From positions 806,001 to 870,000 of the forward strand of contig NZ_AP023243.1 in NCBI RefSeq assembly GCF_016756495.1: a stretch of 64,000 bases of DNA, given 5' to 3'. Source of the DNA: Mesorhizobium sp. 113-3-3. GTDB taxonomy: Bacteria > Pseudomonadota > Alphaproteobacteria > Rhizobiales > Rhizobiaceae. Made by a program: the position numbers and the translations under genes. Of the stretch, positions 7,692 through 16,321 are shown in pieces. The notes beneath the pieces were generated by a model, which saw only the letters and a program-made list of their open reading frames with translations, did not search any database and was not told where the DNA came from. The first letter of the stretch is position 1. Each line of letters opens with the position of its first letter.

Positions 7692-8455
7692 AGAAAACCT
7701 CCGTCGACGATCAGCATCTGCGCGGTCAGCATGCGCGAGGCATCCGAGGCCAGGAACAGCACCGTGCCGACCATGTCGTCCGGGCGCATGACCTCCTTGA
7801 TGCACTGCTTGGCGACATGGGCGGCAAGCGCCCCTTCGGTCACCCAGCGTTCCTGCTGCCGTTCGGTGATCACCCAGCCGGGCGCGACGGCGTTGACGCG
7901 GATGCGGTCCGGCCCGAGCTTGCCGGCCAGCCCCTTGGTGAGGCCGAGAATGCCCGCCTTGGCGGCGGTGTAGGCCGGCATGTCGGGATGGTTGATGAGA
8001 TAGGATGTCGAGGTGAAGTTGATGATCGAGCCGCCGCCGGCCCGCTTCATGCCCGGCGCCACCGCTTGCGCGGTGAAGAAATGTGGCCTGAGGTTAATCG
8101 CCTGGTTGTTGTCCCAGAACTCCACCGTCACGTCCTCGACGGCGTGTCGTTCGTCCCAGGCGGCGTTGTTGATCAGCACGGTGACATCGCCATGCGCCTC
8201 CGCCGCCCTGGCCATCGAGGCGCGTAGCGCCTCGATGTCGCGCAGGTCGGTCTTGAGGTAGAGCGGCCGGCGGCCGAATTCCTTCTCGATGCGGTCGGCA
8301 AGCAGCGTGCTCGGACCCTCGGCGATGTCGATGAAGGCGACATTGGCGCCCTGGCGCACAAACCCCTCGGTCAGCGCCGCGCCGATCCCGGAACCGCCGC
8401 CGGTGATCAGCACCGAGGCGCCCTTGAGGTCGGCAAAATCCGCCGATGGCATCAT
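7688..8455 (-). CDS. SDR family dehydrogenase, probable galactose/aldose 1-dehydrogenase
   Basis: A 255-residue classical short-chain dehydrogenase. The NAD(P)-binding motif TGGGSGIG is near residue 18, NNAAW near 96, the catalytic Ser lies in the TSTSY segment near 146, and YTAAK near 159 supplies Tyr and Lys. Asp in FIDIA after the second beta strand suggests NAD preference. As first gene of the operon with dgoK, dgoA and a lactonase, it likely oxidises D-galactose or a similar aldose to the lactone (De Ley-Doudoroff route). Close relatives act on other sugars, so the substrate is an inference. Confidence 0.85.
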   Translation of the reverse strand: MMPSADFADLKGASVLITGGGSGIGAALTEGFVRQGANVAFIDIAEGPSTLLADRIEKEFGRRPLYLKTDLRDIEALRASMARAAEAHGDVTVLINNAAWDERHAVEDVTVEFWDNNQAINLRPHFFTAQAVAPGMKRAGGGSIINFTSTSYLINHPDMPAYTAAKAGILGLTKGLAGKLGPDRIRVNAVAPGWVITERQQERWVTEGALAAHVAKQCIKEVMRPDDMVGTVLFLASDASRMLTAQMLIVDGGFL

Positions 8456-8610
8456 GTCTTTTCTCTCCGAGCATGGACGGCGCGCATCCTAGCCACGCAA
8501 GTCGCGCGGGCAAGGGCGAAAAGCCGGATTTGCTGGCTTATGTCAGACAAAACGACAATGCGCCGCACTCGCCGCAAGGCCGCGATGGCCGACAGCGAGA
8601 AAATCGCCGA

Positions 8611-9981
8611 TCAGATCGCCTTGGCGCGTAGCGCGCCGCGGAAGGAATCGCGGAGATAGCCGAGCGTGGCGTCGGCATCGACCGGCTTGCCGAAGAGATA
8701 GCCCTGCCCGCCGGCGCAGCCGAACTGGACCAGGCGATCGGCCTGCGCTTCCTCTTCGATGCCTTCGGCGACCACATCCATGCCCAACCCTTCGCACATG
8801 GCGAGAATGGCGCGGATGATGTGTTCCGACGGGCGGTCGTCGAGAATGGAGGAGACGAAGGCCCGGTCGATCTTGAGCTTGTCGAAATGGAATTCGCGCA
8901 GGCGGCCGAGAGAGGACTGGCCGGTGCCGAAATCGTCGAGCGAGACGCGGATGCCGACGCGCCGCAGGTCCTCGACGATCTGCGCGGCCGAGGCCGGATC
9001 GTTCATCAGGCCGGTTTCGGTGATCTCGATCTCCAGGCGGCGCGGATCGAAGCCGGTGCGGTCGAGAATCGCCAATATGTGCAGGCCGGTGTTCTGGTCG
9101 ACGAGCTGCGAGGGCGACAGGTTGAAGGACAGGAACAGGTCGCTCGGCCAGCTTCGGGCCGCCTCGGTCGCCTTGCGCAGCACGAGCTGCGACAGCGGGC
9201 CGATGATGCCGCGTTCCTCGGCGATGGGGATGAAGACCGTCGGCGGCACCGCGCCGAGATCACGATCGGTCCAGCGCGCCAGCGTCTCGAAGCCGATGGT
9301 GCGGCGCGTGGTGAGGTCGACGATCGGCTGGAAATGCGGCTCCACTTCGCCGGCGGAAACGGCGCGGCGCAGCGCCTGCTCGATGCGGGTGACGCGCTTG
9401 GCCGCCTCTTCCATCTCGCGTGTGTAGACGACGACCCGGCCACGGCCGGAGCGCTTGGCGTGGTAGAGCGCCGTCTCGGCCTTGTTGATGAGGATCTCGG
9501 TGGTCTCGTCGCCGGAATAGAACAGCGAGCAGCCGACCGAGGCCGACAGCCTGGCGGTGCGCTCGCCGACATCGTAGGGCGCCGACAGGATTTCGATCAG
9601 CATGCGGGACTTTTCCGCCGCCGCTTCCTCGGAGAACACCAGCGGATAGAGAAAGGCGAATTCGTCGGCGCCGATGCGGCAGACCGTGGAATGGCCGTCC
9701 ATCGAGGCGCGCAGCCGCATGGCGACCTGGATCAGGATGTCGTCGCCGGCCTTGTGGCCGAACAGATCGTTGATCGGCTTGAAGCCGTCGAGGTCGAGAA
9801 TGCCGACGGTGAAGGGCGCGGGATCGTCGGCACGGTCGCTGATCAGGCGATCGACCTTGTCGAAGAAGCGGCGATGGTTGCCAAGCCCGGTCAACGGATC
9901 TGTGAAGGCCAGATCCGTGCTCTCCCTGTTTGCCTGACCGGTGCCAAACGAAGTTTGCATCGGTGTCCCTGTTTTTGACAT
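8611..9981 (-). CDS. GGDEF-EAL dual-domain cyclic-di-GMP protein with altered motifs
   Basis: A 456-residue cytosolic protein with no membrane segment. A GGDEF domain spans about residues 22-185 and an EAL domain about 200-445. The active-site motifs are altered: the GGDEF loop reads GADEF (104-108) and the EAL motif reads ETL (232-234, in GFETLARW). The other EAL residues look intact: Asn in NLSPSQL (287), EITE near 319-322, DDFGTG at 349, Lys in KLKID near 370, and AEGIEEE near 405. Phosphodiesterase activity is therefore plausible, while cyclase activity is less certain. It is monocistronic, with about 190 bases of upstream DNA. Confidence 0.93.
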   Translation of the reverse strand: MSKTGTPMQTSFGTGQANRESTDLAFTDPLTGLGNHRRFFDKVDRLISDRADDPAPFTVGILDLDGFKPINDLFGHKAGDDILIQVAMRLRASMDGHSTVCRIGADEFAFLYPLVFSEEAAAEKSRMLIEILSAPYDVGERTARLSASVGCSLFYSGDETTEILINKAETALYHAKRSGRGRVVVYTREMEEAAKRVTRIEQALRRAVSAGEVEPHFQPIVDLTTRRTIGFETLARWTDRDLGAVPPTVFIPIAEERGIIGPLSQLVLRKATEAARSWPSDLFLSFNLSPSQLVDQNTGLHILAILDRTGFDPRRLEIEITETGLMNDPASAAQIVEDLRRVGIRVSLDDFGTGQSSLGRLREFHFDKLKIDRAFVSSILDDRPSEHIIRAILAMCEGLGMDVVAEGIEEEAQADRLVQFGCAGGQGYLFGKPVDADATLGYLRDSFRGALRAKAI

Positions 9982-10167
9982 CGGAATTTATGCGCGAGAC
10001 TGGCAGCAAACCCTTTAGGAAACGTATCTCGAAAATCGATTTTTCGCGGCCGGGGCATGATCGGGAAGACGGAGCCCGGTTTTCACCGGCGATCTTGCCG
10101 CGGCAGAGAGCCGGACCTTCGGGAAGCCGGCTAAACCACGCGTCAAGCCTCTGTTTTCGTGCTGATT

Positions 10168-11967
10168 TCAGCCACTGACCTTGACGCGATAGAGCTCGAG
10201 CGGCGCGCCACGGGTCTCGGCCACCGGCTCCAGCCAGTCCGGCACGTCGCCGCGCATCAGCCCGCCCAGAAAGCCGTCCGGCGCCCTGGCCGCGAAGAGC
10301 CGGCTTTCGGGATTGCCGCGGCAGAGCGCGACAAGGCCGACATGGTGGCTTTCGAGGATCGTTTTCGCGTCCGTGGCGGAACCCAGCAGCGCGTCCAACG
10401 CGAGCAGGTTCCCGGCGACGTTGCGATGGTAGAGCCCGGCCAGCGCGCGATGGCTGGTAAAGGCAAGGATTGGCGAGCCAAGATTGGAGATGCTGAGAAC
10501 CGTGGTCGCCGGCAAATGGCCGAGCGCGGCGAAGGACGGCTTGGCGTGGCAGAGCGCATCGGTGTCGGGCTCCTTGCCCGCCGCGCCGGTTTCGAAGGCG
10601 CCTGACGCCGCGCCGGCCGCGCCCGCCCAGATCGCGTTGACCGAGATCAGCCACGCCGCCGCCATCCGGAGCACGGCGCTCCGCGATGGGCTGGCCTCCG
10701 CCCGCTGCCGCCACTTGGCGATCCAGGCGCAAAGCGGGATCACCGCCAGGGCAATCGAGAAGGTCGAGCCGCGCACTTCCCAGGCGCTGACCAGGAATGC
10801 CACAACCAGCAGCGCGCCGACGAGGCTGTCCTGCCGCCGCCAGCCGCCACGGCCGAGGCGAAGCGCCATCAGCATAATCGCCACCGCCGGCGTGGCGAAA
10901 CGCGCCACCACCATGCCCGGATCGCTCGAGGCAAGCTGGATGATCGACTGCGCCTCCTGGATATGGCCGAGCCATATCTGCCCGAGGCGCGGATCGAGCT
11001 CGGCATAGGGCGCGGCCAGGCATTGCGGGAACAGCAGCACCATGACGGCCGCAAGCGCGAGCGCAAGCAGGCCGAGCGCCGTCAGGCGCCGGCCCATCGT
11101 GGCGTTGGCCACGCCGAGCGAAGCCACGGCGGCGAGGCCGCATCCGGCGAACGCGGCCACCACGAACTGCACTGTCGAGAAGGCATCGCATTGCGGCTGG
11201 CCCCAGGCCGACGGGGCGACGGTGGTGACAAAGACCAGCCCTGAAACGCCGGCAAAGCCAAGGCCGAAATCCCTGGCGATCCGTCGCTCACCGCCGGGGT
11301 CGGCGACAAACAGCAAGGCGACGCAGGCGCCGATGGTGGCGACATAGGGCGCCGTTTCCATGCCGACGGCCAGCGTCAGCGCCGCGCACAGGCCGGCAAG
11401 CAGCGCTGCCCATCGCCGCACGGTTGCTTCGAGCAGCAGGCTCAGGCAGGCCACGGTCAGCGTCAGCTGGACATTGTGATGATCGAGCGAGCCAGGCGAA
11501 AAGATGCCGATGAAATGCAACGCAGCGGCGCCGATGACGACGGACGGCAGCACGGCGGCGGCGCCGGCGAAACTGCGCGCCGCGCGGATGATGAAGAGCA
11601 AGGCGAGACAGAAGAGCAACGCCGGCCAGAGCACCTCGGCGATGGTCTCGGCCATGGCCACGCTGCCGGTCAGCGCCGAGGCCATGAAAACGATGGCGGC
11701 GAGCGGCGCATCGACCAGCCGCGACCAGTGCATGACGAAGCCGCCTTCAACGCCCATCCGGTACTGATGCAGGTCGAACCAGCCCTGGCCGGCCAGCATG
11801 TCGCGAACCTCGACCAGACGCAGCAGACTGTCATTGTCGCCGCCGGCGTCGGTCAAGTCGCGGAATCCGCCGAGAGCGCTGACGGCAACCATCACCAGCG
11901 TGGCGACGAACGCGAACGCAAGGTCGTTGCCCCGTGACGCAGGTGGCGTGGCCTCGACGGAGATCAT
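10168..11967 (-). CDS. Polytopic GT-C-like membrane glycosyltransferase
   Basis: From ATG 11967 this is a 599-residue integral membrane protein with about ten to twelve hydrophobic segments and a soluble C-terminal region. The first outer loop holds GGDNDSLLRLVEVRDML, whose Asp residues recall the acidic first-loop motif of GT-C enzymes. A later segment reads FSPGSLDHHNVQLTLT, like the DHH motif of STT3-type oligosaccharyltransferases. Such enzymes use lipid-linked sugars outside the inner membrane. A TTG at 12042 would add 25 residues; neither start has a strong ribosome site. It lies near the GtrA and GT2 genes, which supports a role in polyprenyl-phosphate sugar chemistry. The exact acceptor is unknown. 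Confidence 0.72.
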   Translation of the reverse strand: MISVEATPPASRGNDLAFAFVATLVMVAVSALGGFRDLTDAGGDNDSLLRLVEVRDMLAGQGWFDLHQYRMGVEGGFVMHWSRLVDAPLAAIVFMASALTGSVAMAETIAEVLWPALLFCLALLFIIRAARSFAGAAAVLPSVVIGAAALHFIGIFSPGSLDHHNVQLTLTVACLSLLLEATVRRWAALLAGLCAALTLAVGMETAPYVATIGACVALLFVADPGGERRIARDFGLGFAGVSGLVFVTTVAPSAWGQPQCDAFSTVQFVVAAFAGCGLAAVASLGVANATMGRRLTALGLLALALAAVMVLLFPQCLAAPYAELDPRLGQIWLGHIQEAQSIIQLASSDPGMVVARFATPAVAIMLMALRLGRGGWRRQDSLVGALLVVAFLVSAWEVRGSTFSIALAVIPLCAWIAKWRQRAEASPSRSAVLRMAAAWLISVNAIWAGAAGAASGAFETGAAGKEPDTDALCHAKPSFAALGHLPATTVLSISNLGSPILAFTSHRALAGLYHRNVAGNLLALDALLGSATDAKTILESHHVGLVALCRGNPESRLFAARAPDGFLGGLMRGDVPDWLEPVAETRGAPLELYRVKVSG

Positions 11968-12155
11968 GGTATCGGCAGGAGTCACGGCACGGCCTCTGGG
12001 CGCTTTCTTGATGAGGAAAGCTATCGCGAACTCACTGCGCAAACCTTAAATCGGCCTTGCGCCAAGCAATCCCATGCCGCGAAACGCTTTGTTTGCCATT
12101 CACCGATATGGTCCGGATCAGACGATGAACAGCCGTTCGATCGGGGGGCCTTGGC

Positions 12156-12773
12156 ATGAGCGTTGTGGCGATCGAAAAAAAGTTACTGAATGCGGCCCAT
12201 GGCCGGGCCGTGTTCCAACGCCGCATCCGTGTCCTCTCCGAACATGTCGGCGCCATGCTGGGCGCCGAAGGCACCGTTCTTGACCTCGGCTGCGGCGATG
12301 GTTCGCTCGCCAAGGCGGTGATGGACAGGAAACCGGGGCTGTCGTTTCGCGGCATCGATGTCTTCGTGCGGCCGCGTACGGCCATTCCCGTAGAGGTTTT
12401 CGACGGCGTCACGATCCCGGCGGCTTCCGGATCGTTCGACTGGGTGACCATCGTCGACGTTCTCCACCACACGGACAATCCCGGCCATCTTGTCGCCGAG
12501 GCCGCAAGGGTCGCCCGCAAGGGCGTTGTCATCAAGGATCACTTGCGCGACGGGCTCTTCGCCTACAGCACGCTTCGGTTCATGGACTGGGTGGGAAACA
12601 AGGGTCACGATGTCAGGCTGCCCTACAACTATCTGTCCAGGCAGGAATGGGACACGATTTTCGGCCAGATTGGTCTTAAAGCCCAAAGCTGGCGCGAAGA
12701 CCTGGCGCTCTATCCCTTTCCGGCGAACCTGCTGTTCGACAGAGGCCTGCACTTCGTCGCATTGCTTCGGTAG
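12156..12773 (+). CDS. Class I SAM-dependent methyltransferase
   Basis: A 205-residue protein with the Rossmann SAM-binding motif VLDLGCGDGSLAKAV near residues 42-56, an acidic residue after the second strand (FRGIDVF), and the motif IV-like FDWVTIVDVLHH near 94-105. It resembles small UbiE/type-11 methyltransferases. Its substrate may be a lipid or glycan, since glycosyl-transfer genes lie on both sides. It is the only rightward gene between the leftward GT-C-like and GtrA genes, with a 23-base gap to the stop of gtrA. Confidence 0.82.
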   Translation: MSVVAIEKKLLNAAHGRAVFQRRIRVLSEHVGAMLGAEGTVLDLGCGDGSLAKAVMDRKPGLSFRGIDVFVRPRTAIPVEVFDGVTIPAASGSFDWVTIVDVLHHTDNPGHLVAEAARVARKGVVIKDHLRDGLFAYSTLRFMDWVGNKGHDVRLPYNYLSRQEWDTIFGQIGLKAQSWREDLALYPFPANLLFDRGLHFVALLR

Positions 12774-12798
12774 CCGCCGGCCGCGATCGAACCGCTCT

Positions 12799-13206
12799 TC
12801 ACGCGGCTCTTTGATCGTCGCGAAACACCCAGGCCGATGACAGCGCATAACTCGCCGCGCCCGCGGCGAGCGTGATGATGGCCGACATGACCAGCGGCGA
12901 GGCGGAAAATACCGACACCGCGACATGGGCGGACAGGCCTGCAAACACCGCGCAGACCAGTTGCGTGACGAGATAGCGCGGCAGCGTACGGCGATGGTCG
13001 TGCTGTCCCTCGAACGTCCAGCCACGCTGTGCCGAATACGCCACGACAAAGGCCAGCATGTAGGCGATCACGCTTCCGGCAAATGGCGGCAGGCCGGCCG
13101 ACACCAGGGCCCATGACAGCACGAAGAACAGCAGCGCCGCGCCGATGCCGACGACCGCGAAGCGGACGAGCCGTACCGCGGTGAACTTTTCCAGAAGCCG
13201 GCTCAT
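12799..13206 (-). CDS. GtrA family membrane protein
   Basis: A 135-residue protein with four predicted membrane helices. It starts LVRFAVVGIGAALLFFVLSW, and YSAQRGWTFEG after helix two is the GtrA signature (nearly invariant W-T-F). GtrA proteins are thought to help flip undecaprenyl-phosphate-linked sugars across the inner membrane. Its ATG at 13206 overlaps the stop codon of the GT2 gene by four bases, so the two are coupled. This GT2-plus-GtrA pair is the classic arrangement of lipid-linked glucose modules. Confidence 0.9.
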   Translation of the reverse strand: MSRLLEKFTAVRLVRFAVVGIGAALLFFVLSWALVSAGLPPFAGSVIAYMLAFVVAYSAQRGWTFEGQHDHRRTLPRYLVTQLVCAVFAGLSAHVAVSVFSASPLVMSAIITLAAGAASYALSSAWVFRDDQRAA

Positions 13207-14447
13207 TTTTCGGCGGCCGCGGCGGGTTCGGCTGACCCGCTGGCCTGGCCGGCTTTCAGCCGCTTGACCGGGATCTCCAGGACGCCGAGCAGGAATGCCG
13301 AAAAGAAGGCCTGGAACGAAATGACGACCAGGCTCAGGCCGAGCACCACGATGCGCGGGATTTCCGAATCGTTCAGCGGGCCGAAGCCAAGACGCGCCCA
13401 GCGCATTACCGCATAGCCGCAGAACAAGATGCCGCCGGCAAAGCAGATGCCGGCATTGGCGGCAAGACGGTCGGTGCTGATGGTCCTGGTCAGCCAGTCG
13501 GACCCGCGGCTGCGCGGCAGGATGCCGGTGATCTCGGCATAGTATCGCGATATGGCGCCGAAGGTGATGAGCTGGATGCCGGTGATGATCATGAAGCAGG
13601 CGGCGACGAACGTGTTGAGGTCGAGCGAAAGATTGTCGATCACCCGCAGCGGCCCAAACACCAGCAGGGCCGCGAACAGCGTGCCCAGGCCGCACAGCAC
13701 CGCGCCCGGAATGAAGAACATCCAGCGCGGATTGTAGACGAGCAGGAATTTCAGATGCCGCCAGCCGTCACGCCAGGTCCTGAGATGCGGCGGCCGGCTG
13801 CGGCCGTCGGGCTTGAGCGTGGTCGGCACTTCCTCGATGCGCAGGCCGGCAAGCGCGCTGCGCACCACCATTTCGCTGGCGAATTCCATGCCGGTCGTCT
13901 GCAAGTCGAGCTTGCGGATGCTTTCGGCGTTGAAGCCGCGCAGGCCGCAGTGGAAGTCCCCGGTCTTGATGCGGAAAAACAGGCGACCGACGAAGCTCAG
14001 CACCGGATTGCCGAGATAGCGATGCAGCGGCGGCATGGCGCCGCTCTCGATGCCGCCCTGGAAGCGATTGCCCATGACCAGGTCGGCGCCGTCGCGCAGG
14101 CGCGCCATGAAAGCATCCAGCGCGCCGAAATCGTAGCTGTCGTCGGCATCGCCCATGATGATGAAACGCCCCCTGGCGGCGGCGATGCCGCCCAGAAGTG
14201 CCGCGCCATAGCCCTTCTGCGCCACCGGCACGACACGGGCGCCGCCCTCTGCCGCGATCTCCTGCGAGCCATCGGTGCTGCCATTGTCTGCGATCAGCAC
14301 CTCACCCAGGATTCCGGCCTTGTCGAGGAAGGCCCTGGCCTTGCCGATGCAGACGGCCAGCGTCTCGGCCTCGTTGAGGCACGGCATCAGGATGGTGAGT
14401 TCAAGCTGTTTGGTCGCGGCGGCGCGAATGGCGGTGAGCGCGTTCAT
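13203..14447 (-). CDS. Family 2 glycosyltransferase, polyprenyl-phosphate sugar synthase type
   Basis: From ATG 14447 the protein has 414 residues. The N-terminal GT2 domain shows TILMPCLNEAETLAVCIGKA, the nucleotide-binding VLIADNGSTDGS, and the metal-binding IIMGDADDSYDF. FHCGLRGF is typical of DPM1-like enzymes. Two to four membrane helices follow residue 230. It should transfer a sugar from a nucleotide donor to undecaprenyl phosphate at the cytosolic face. In-frame ATGs at 14474 and 14507 are alternatives, and no strong ribosome site decides among them. It is coupled to gtrA downstream. Confidence 0.88.
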   Translation of the reverse strand: MNALTAIRAAATKQLELTILMPCLNEAETLAVCIGKARAFLDKAGILGEVLIADNGSTDGSQEIAAEGGARVVPVAQKGYGAALLGGIAAARGRFIIMGDADDSYDFGALDAFMARLRDGADLVMGNRFQGGIESGAMPPLHRYLGNPVLSFVGRLFFRIKTGDFHCGLRGFNAESIRKLDLQTTGMEFASEMVVRSALAGLRIEEVPTTLKPDGRSRPPHLRTWRDGWRHLKFLLVYNPRWMFFIPGAVLCGLGTLFAALLVFGPLRVIDNLSLDLNTFVAACFMIITGIQLITFGAISRYYAEITGILPRSRGSDWLTRTISTDRLAANAGICFAGGILFCGYAVMRWARLGFGPLNDSEIPRIVVLGLSLVVISFQAFFSAFLLGVLEIPVKRLKAGQASGSAEPAAAAEK

Positions 14448-14670
14448 GGTCGTTGTTCCATCGAGGATCCCCATCCGGCGCCTGCCGTTGGGGCATTCGA
14501 GGCCCATTCTTGTACGGCAAGGCTTAAGAAAACGATGACGCGGCCCCTTGCCTTGTCACGATCAGGCCGGCGGGGGTTGCGTCCTGCTGCTGCCGATCTT
14601 CAGATGTCGCGATTGGCAGAAGGCCCGGCGACCCTTATATCGCTCTCGTCGACTGCGCTGGGGACCCGCC

Positions 14671-15612
14671 ATGAAGCTGAAAATCGCCGTCCAGATGGAC
14701 CATATCTCCACCGTGTCGATCGCCGGTGACACCTCGTTCGCGCTGTCGCTGGAAGCGCAGCGGCGCGGCCATCAATTGTTCCACTACACGCCCGACCGGC
14801 TGTCGCTGCGCGACGGCAAGGTGTTTGCCCGCATCGAGGCGATGCAGGTGCGCGACGAGAAGGGCAGCCATTATTCGCTGGGCGAGAAGGTGCGCACGGA
14901 CCTGTCGGAGATGGACGTGGTGCTGCTGCGCCAGGATCCGCCCTTCGACATGAACTACATCACCACCACGCACATCCTCGAGCGCATCCATCCGAAGACA
15001 CTGGTGGTCAACGACCCGGCCTGGGTGCGCAACAGCCCGGAAAAGATCTTCGTCACCGAGTTTGCCGATTTGATGCCGGACACGCTGATCACCAAGGATC
15101 CGCTGGAAGTCGCCGCCTTCCGCAAGGAGTTCGGCGACATCATCGTCAAGCCGCTCTACGGCAATGGCGGCGCTGGCATCTTCCATCTGCTGGAAGCCGA
15201 CCGCAACCTCGCCTCCCTGCTCGAAATGTTCGGCCAGCTGTTCCGCGAACCCTATATCGTGCAGCGCTACCTCAAGGACGTGCGCAAGGGCGACAAGCGC
15301 ATCATCCTGATCGACGGCGAGCCGGTCGGCGCCATCAACCGCGTGCCGGCCGAGCATGATTCCCGCTCCAACATGCATGTCGGTGGCCGCGCCGAAAAAA
15401 CCGAACTGACCGAGCGCGAGCGTGAGATCTGCGCCCGCATCGGGCCGGCGCTGAAGGCACGCGGCTTCATCCTGGTCGGCATCGACGTCATCGGCGACTA
15501 CATGACCGAGATCAATGTGACGTCACCGACCGGCGTGCGCGAGGTGCAGCGTTTCGGCGGCGCCGACATCGCCAGCCTGTTCTGGGACGCGGTCGAGAGC
15601 AAGCGGCGGTAA
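14671..15612 (+). CDS. gshB: Glutathione synthetase
   Basis: A 313-residue ATP-grasp enzyme that joins gamma-glutamylcysteine and glycine in glutathione synthesis. The N-terminal [22 protein letters not shown] and [18 protein letters not shown] are typical of proteobacterial Gsh[19 protein letters not shown] is the glycine-rich ATP loop, and [19 protein letters not shown] binds the metal and nucleotide. ATG 14671 gives the usual family length. Downstream in related rhizobia I expect comM/yifB; here the candidate peptide-modification cassette lies between them. Confidence 0.95.
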   Translation: MKLKIAVQMDHISTVSIAGDTSFALSLEAQRRGHQLFHYTPDRLSLRDGKVFARIEAMQVRDEKGSHYSLGEKVRTDLSEMDVVLLRQDPPFDMNYITTTHILERIHPKTLVVNDPAWVRNSPEKIFVTEFADLMPDTLITKDPLEVAAFRKEFGDIIVKPLYGNGGAGIFHLLEADRNLASLLEMFGQLFREPYIVQRYLKDVRKGDKRIILIDGEPVGAINRVPAEHDSRSNMHVGGRAEKTELTEREREICARIGPALKARGFILVGIDVIGDYMTEINVTSPTGVREVQRFGGADIASLFWDAVESKRR

Positions 15613-16009
15613 TCCTTCGGCTTCAAAACCGTATCGGCCGATGCCCAACAATAGATGAGCTCTGACGCCTATCGCGTCGTGCAGCGCGCTTTCCGCTGAT
15701 TGTCCGAGACCAGAGACGATCTCCCGTTCGCCAGATCGCGATTTCCGCTCTCGCCAGGGAAGCATAAAAATATAGCTAAATTTTCCGTGCATACAAACAA
15801 ATATCACGTGAATTTGTCTCTATCTTGGTAGTTTTTGTGCAACCTTCATTAGAGATTACTCAAATATCTATAGTGCTCCTAATAAATATGGATAATGATT
15901 TAATGACCGTGCGCCGATAGATGGCATTCGACTCCACTCGACTGAAGAATTGTGAATACCCTTGCCACCTCGGAGCGCGGGTAAACAGCCAGTCACCAGG
16001 AGGAAAGTC
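15613..16009. other. AT-rich leader region of the peptide-modification cassette
   Basis: This 397-base stretch holds no convincing gene. From about 15770 to 15910 it is markedly richer in A+T than any neighbouring DNA, with runs such as ATAAAAATATAGC and CCTAATAAATATGG. It carries a near-palindrome at 15797-15817. TATAGT at 15869-15874 could be a -10 box, but I see no good -35 partner. The composition change marks the left side of the cassette and probably contains its promoter. Confidence 0.6.
15797..15817. promoter_or_regulatory. Near-perfect palindrome, candidate operator
   Basis: ACAAAT at 797-802 mirrors ATTTGT at 812-817, around the perfect 8-base palindrome TCACGTGA at 804-811, with a single unpaired A at 803 (positions within 15,8xx numbering: 15797-15802, 15804-15811, 15812-15817). 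It sits about 190 bases upstream of the candidate precursor gene in the AT-rich leader. No regulator gene lies inside the cassette, so the binding protein is unknown. Confidence 0.45.
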
Positions 16010-16276
16010 ATGCCAAAAGCGAGAGACGTTGCAAACCTTCTGAATGAACTTCACGACCGAAAGATCGTGAATCTCGACACCTCTCTGAAGTCCGTCCTCC
16101 AGCCCTCCGCGCTGGACGAGCTCGACCCAGGCGGCAAGGTCGCGACCTCGGTCGTTGCCTGGGACGGATATGGCCTCGTGATCAAGGGCAATGTCGCATC
16201 CATCGGCGAAGTGTCGGCTCTTGGCCAAGGCATCCGCCAGCAGCTCGGCTCGAGTGCCCAGAAGACGAGTGAGTAG
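16010..16276 (+). CDS. Candidate RiPP precursor peptide (88 residues)
   Basis: A small Cys-free protein starting MPKARDVANLLNELHDR, with a strong ribosome site AGGAGGAAAG just before ATG 16010. Residues 6-38 look amphipathic and helical, as expected of a leader (VANLLNELHDR, LKSVLQPSALDELD). A GG pair at 41-42 follows, then a hydrophobic, glycine-rich stretch, residues 44-72, containing VVAWDGYGLVIKGN and SIGEVSALG, and a polar tail. I see no family I can name. The call rests on context: it is the first and smallest gene, followed by a RiPP-type radical SAM gene and a JmjC oxygenase gene. It could instead be a small accessory or carrier protein. Its TAG stop is in frame with the next gene. 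Confidence 0.6.
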   Translation: MPKARDVANLLNELHDRKIVNLDTSLKSVLQPSALDELDPGGKVATSVVAWDGYGLVIKGNVASIGEVSALGQGIRQQLGSSAQKTSE

Positions 16277-16321
16277 CCCTGCCGCCGGCTTGCGCCGCAG
16301 AAGCGACGCCTGGTCGAGCGA

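Noticed and set aside
9260..11191. A 643-codon leftward open frame across the EAL and GT-C-like genes
   Set aside because: It is an out-of-frame reading over two well-supported genes, is Arg- and Gly-rich without any domain, and starts inside the membrane protein gene.
16010..16276. The 88-residue protein as a lantibiotic or thiopeptide precursor
   Set aside because: It has no Cys and lacks a Ser/Thr-rich core, and there are no LanB, LanC or cyclodehydratase genes nearby.
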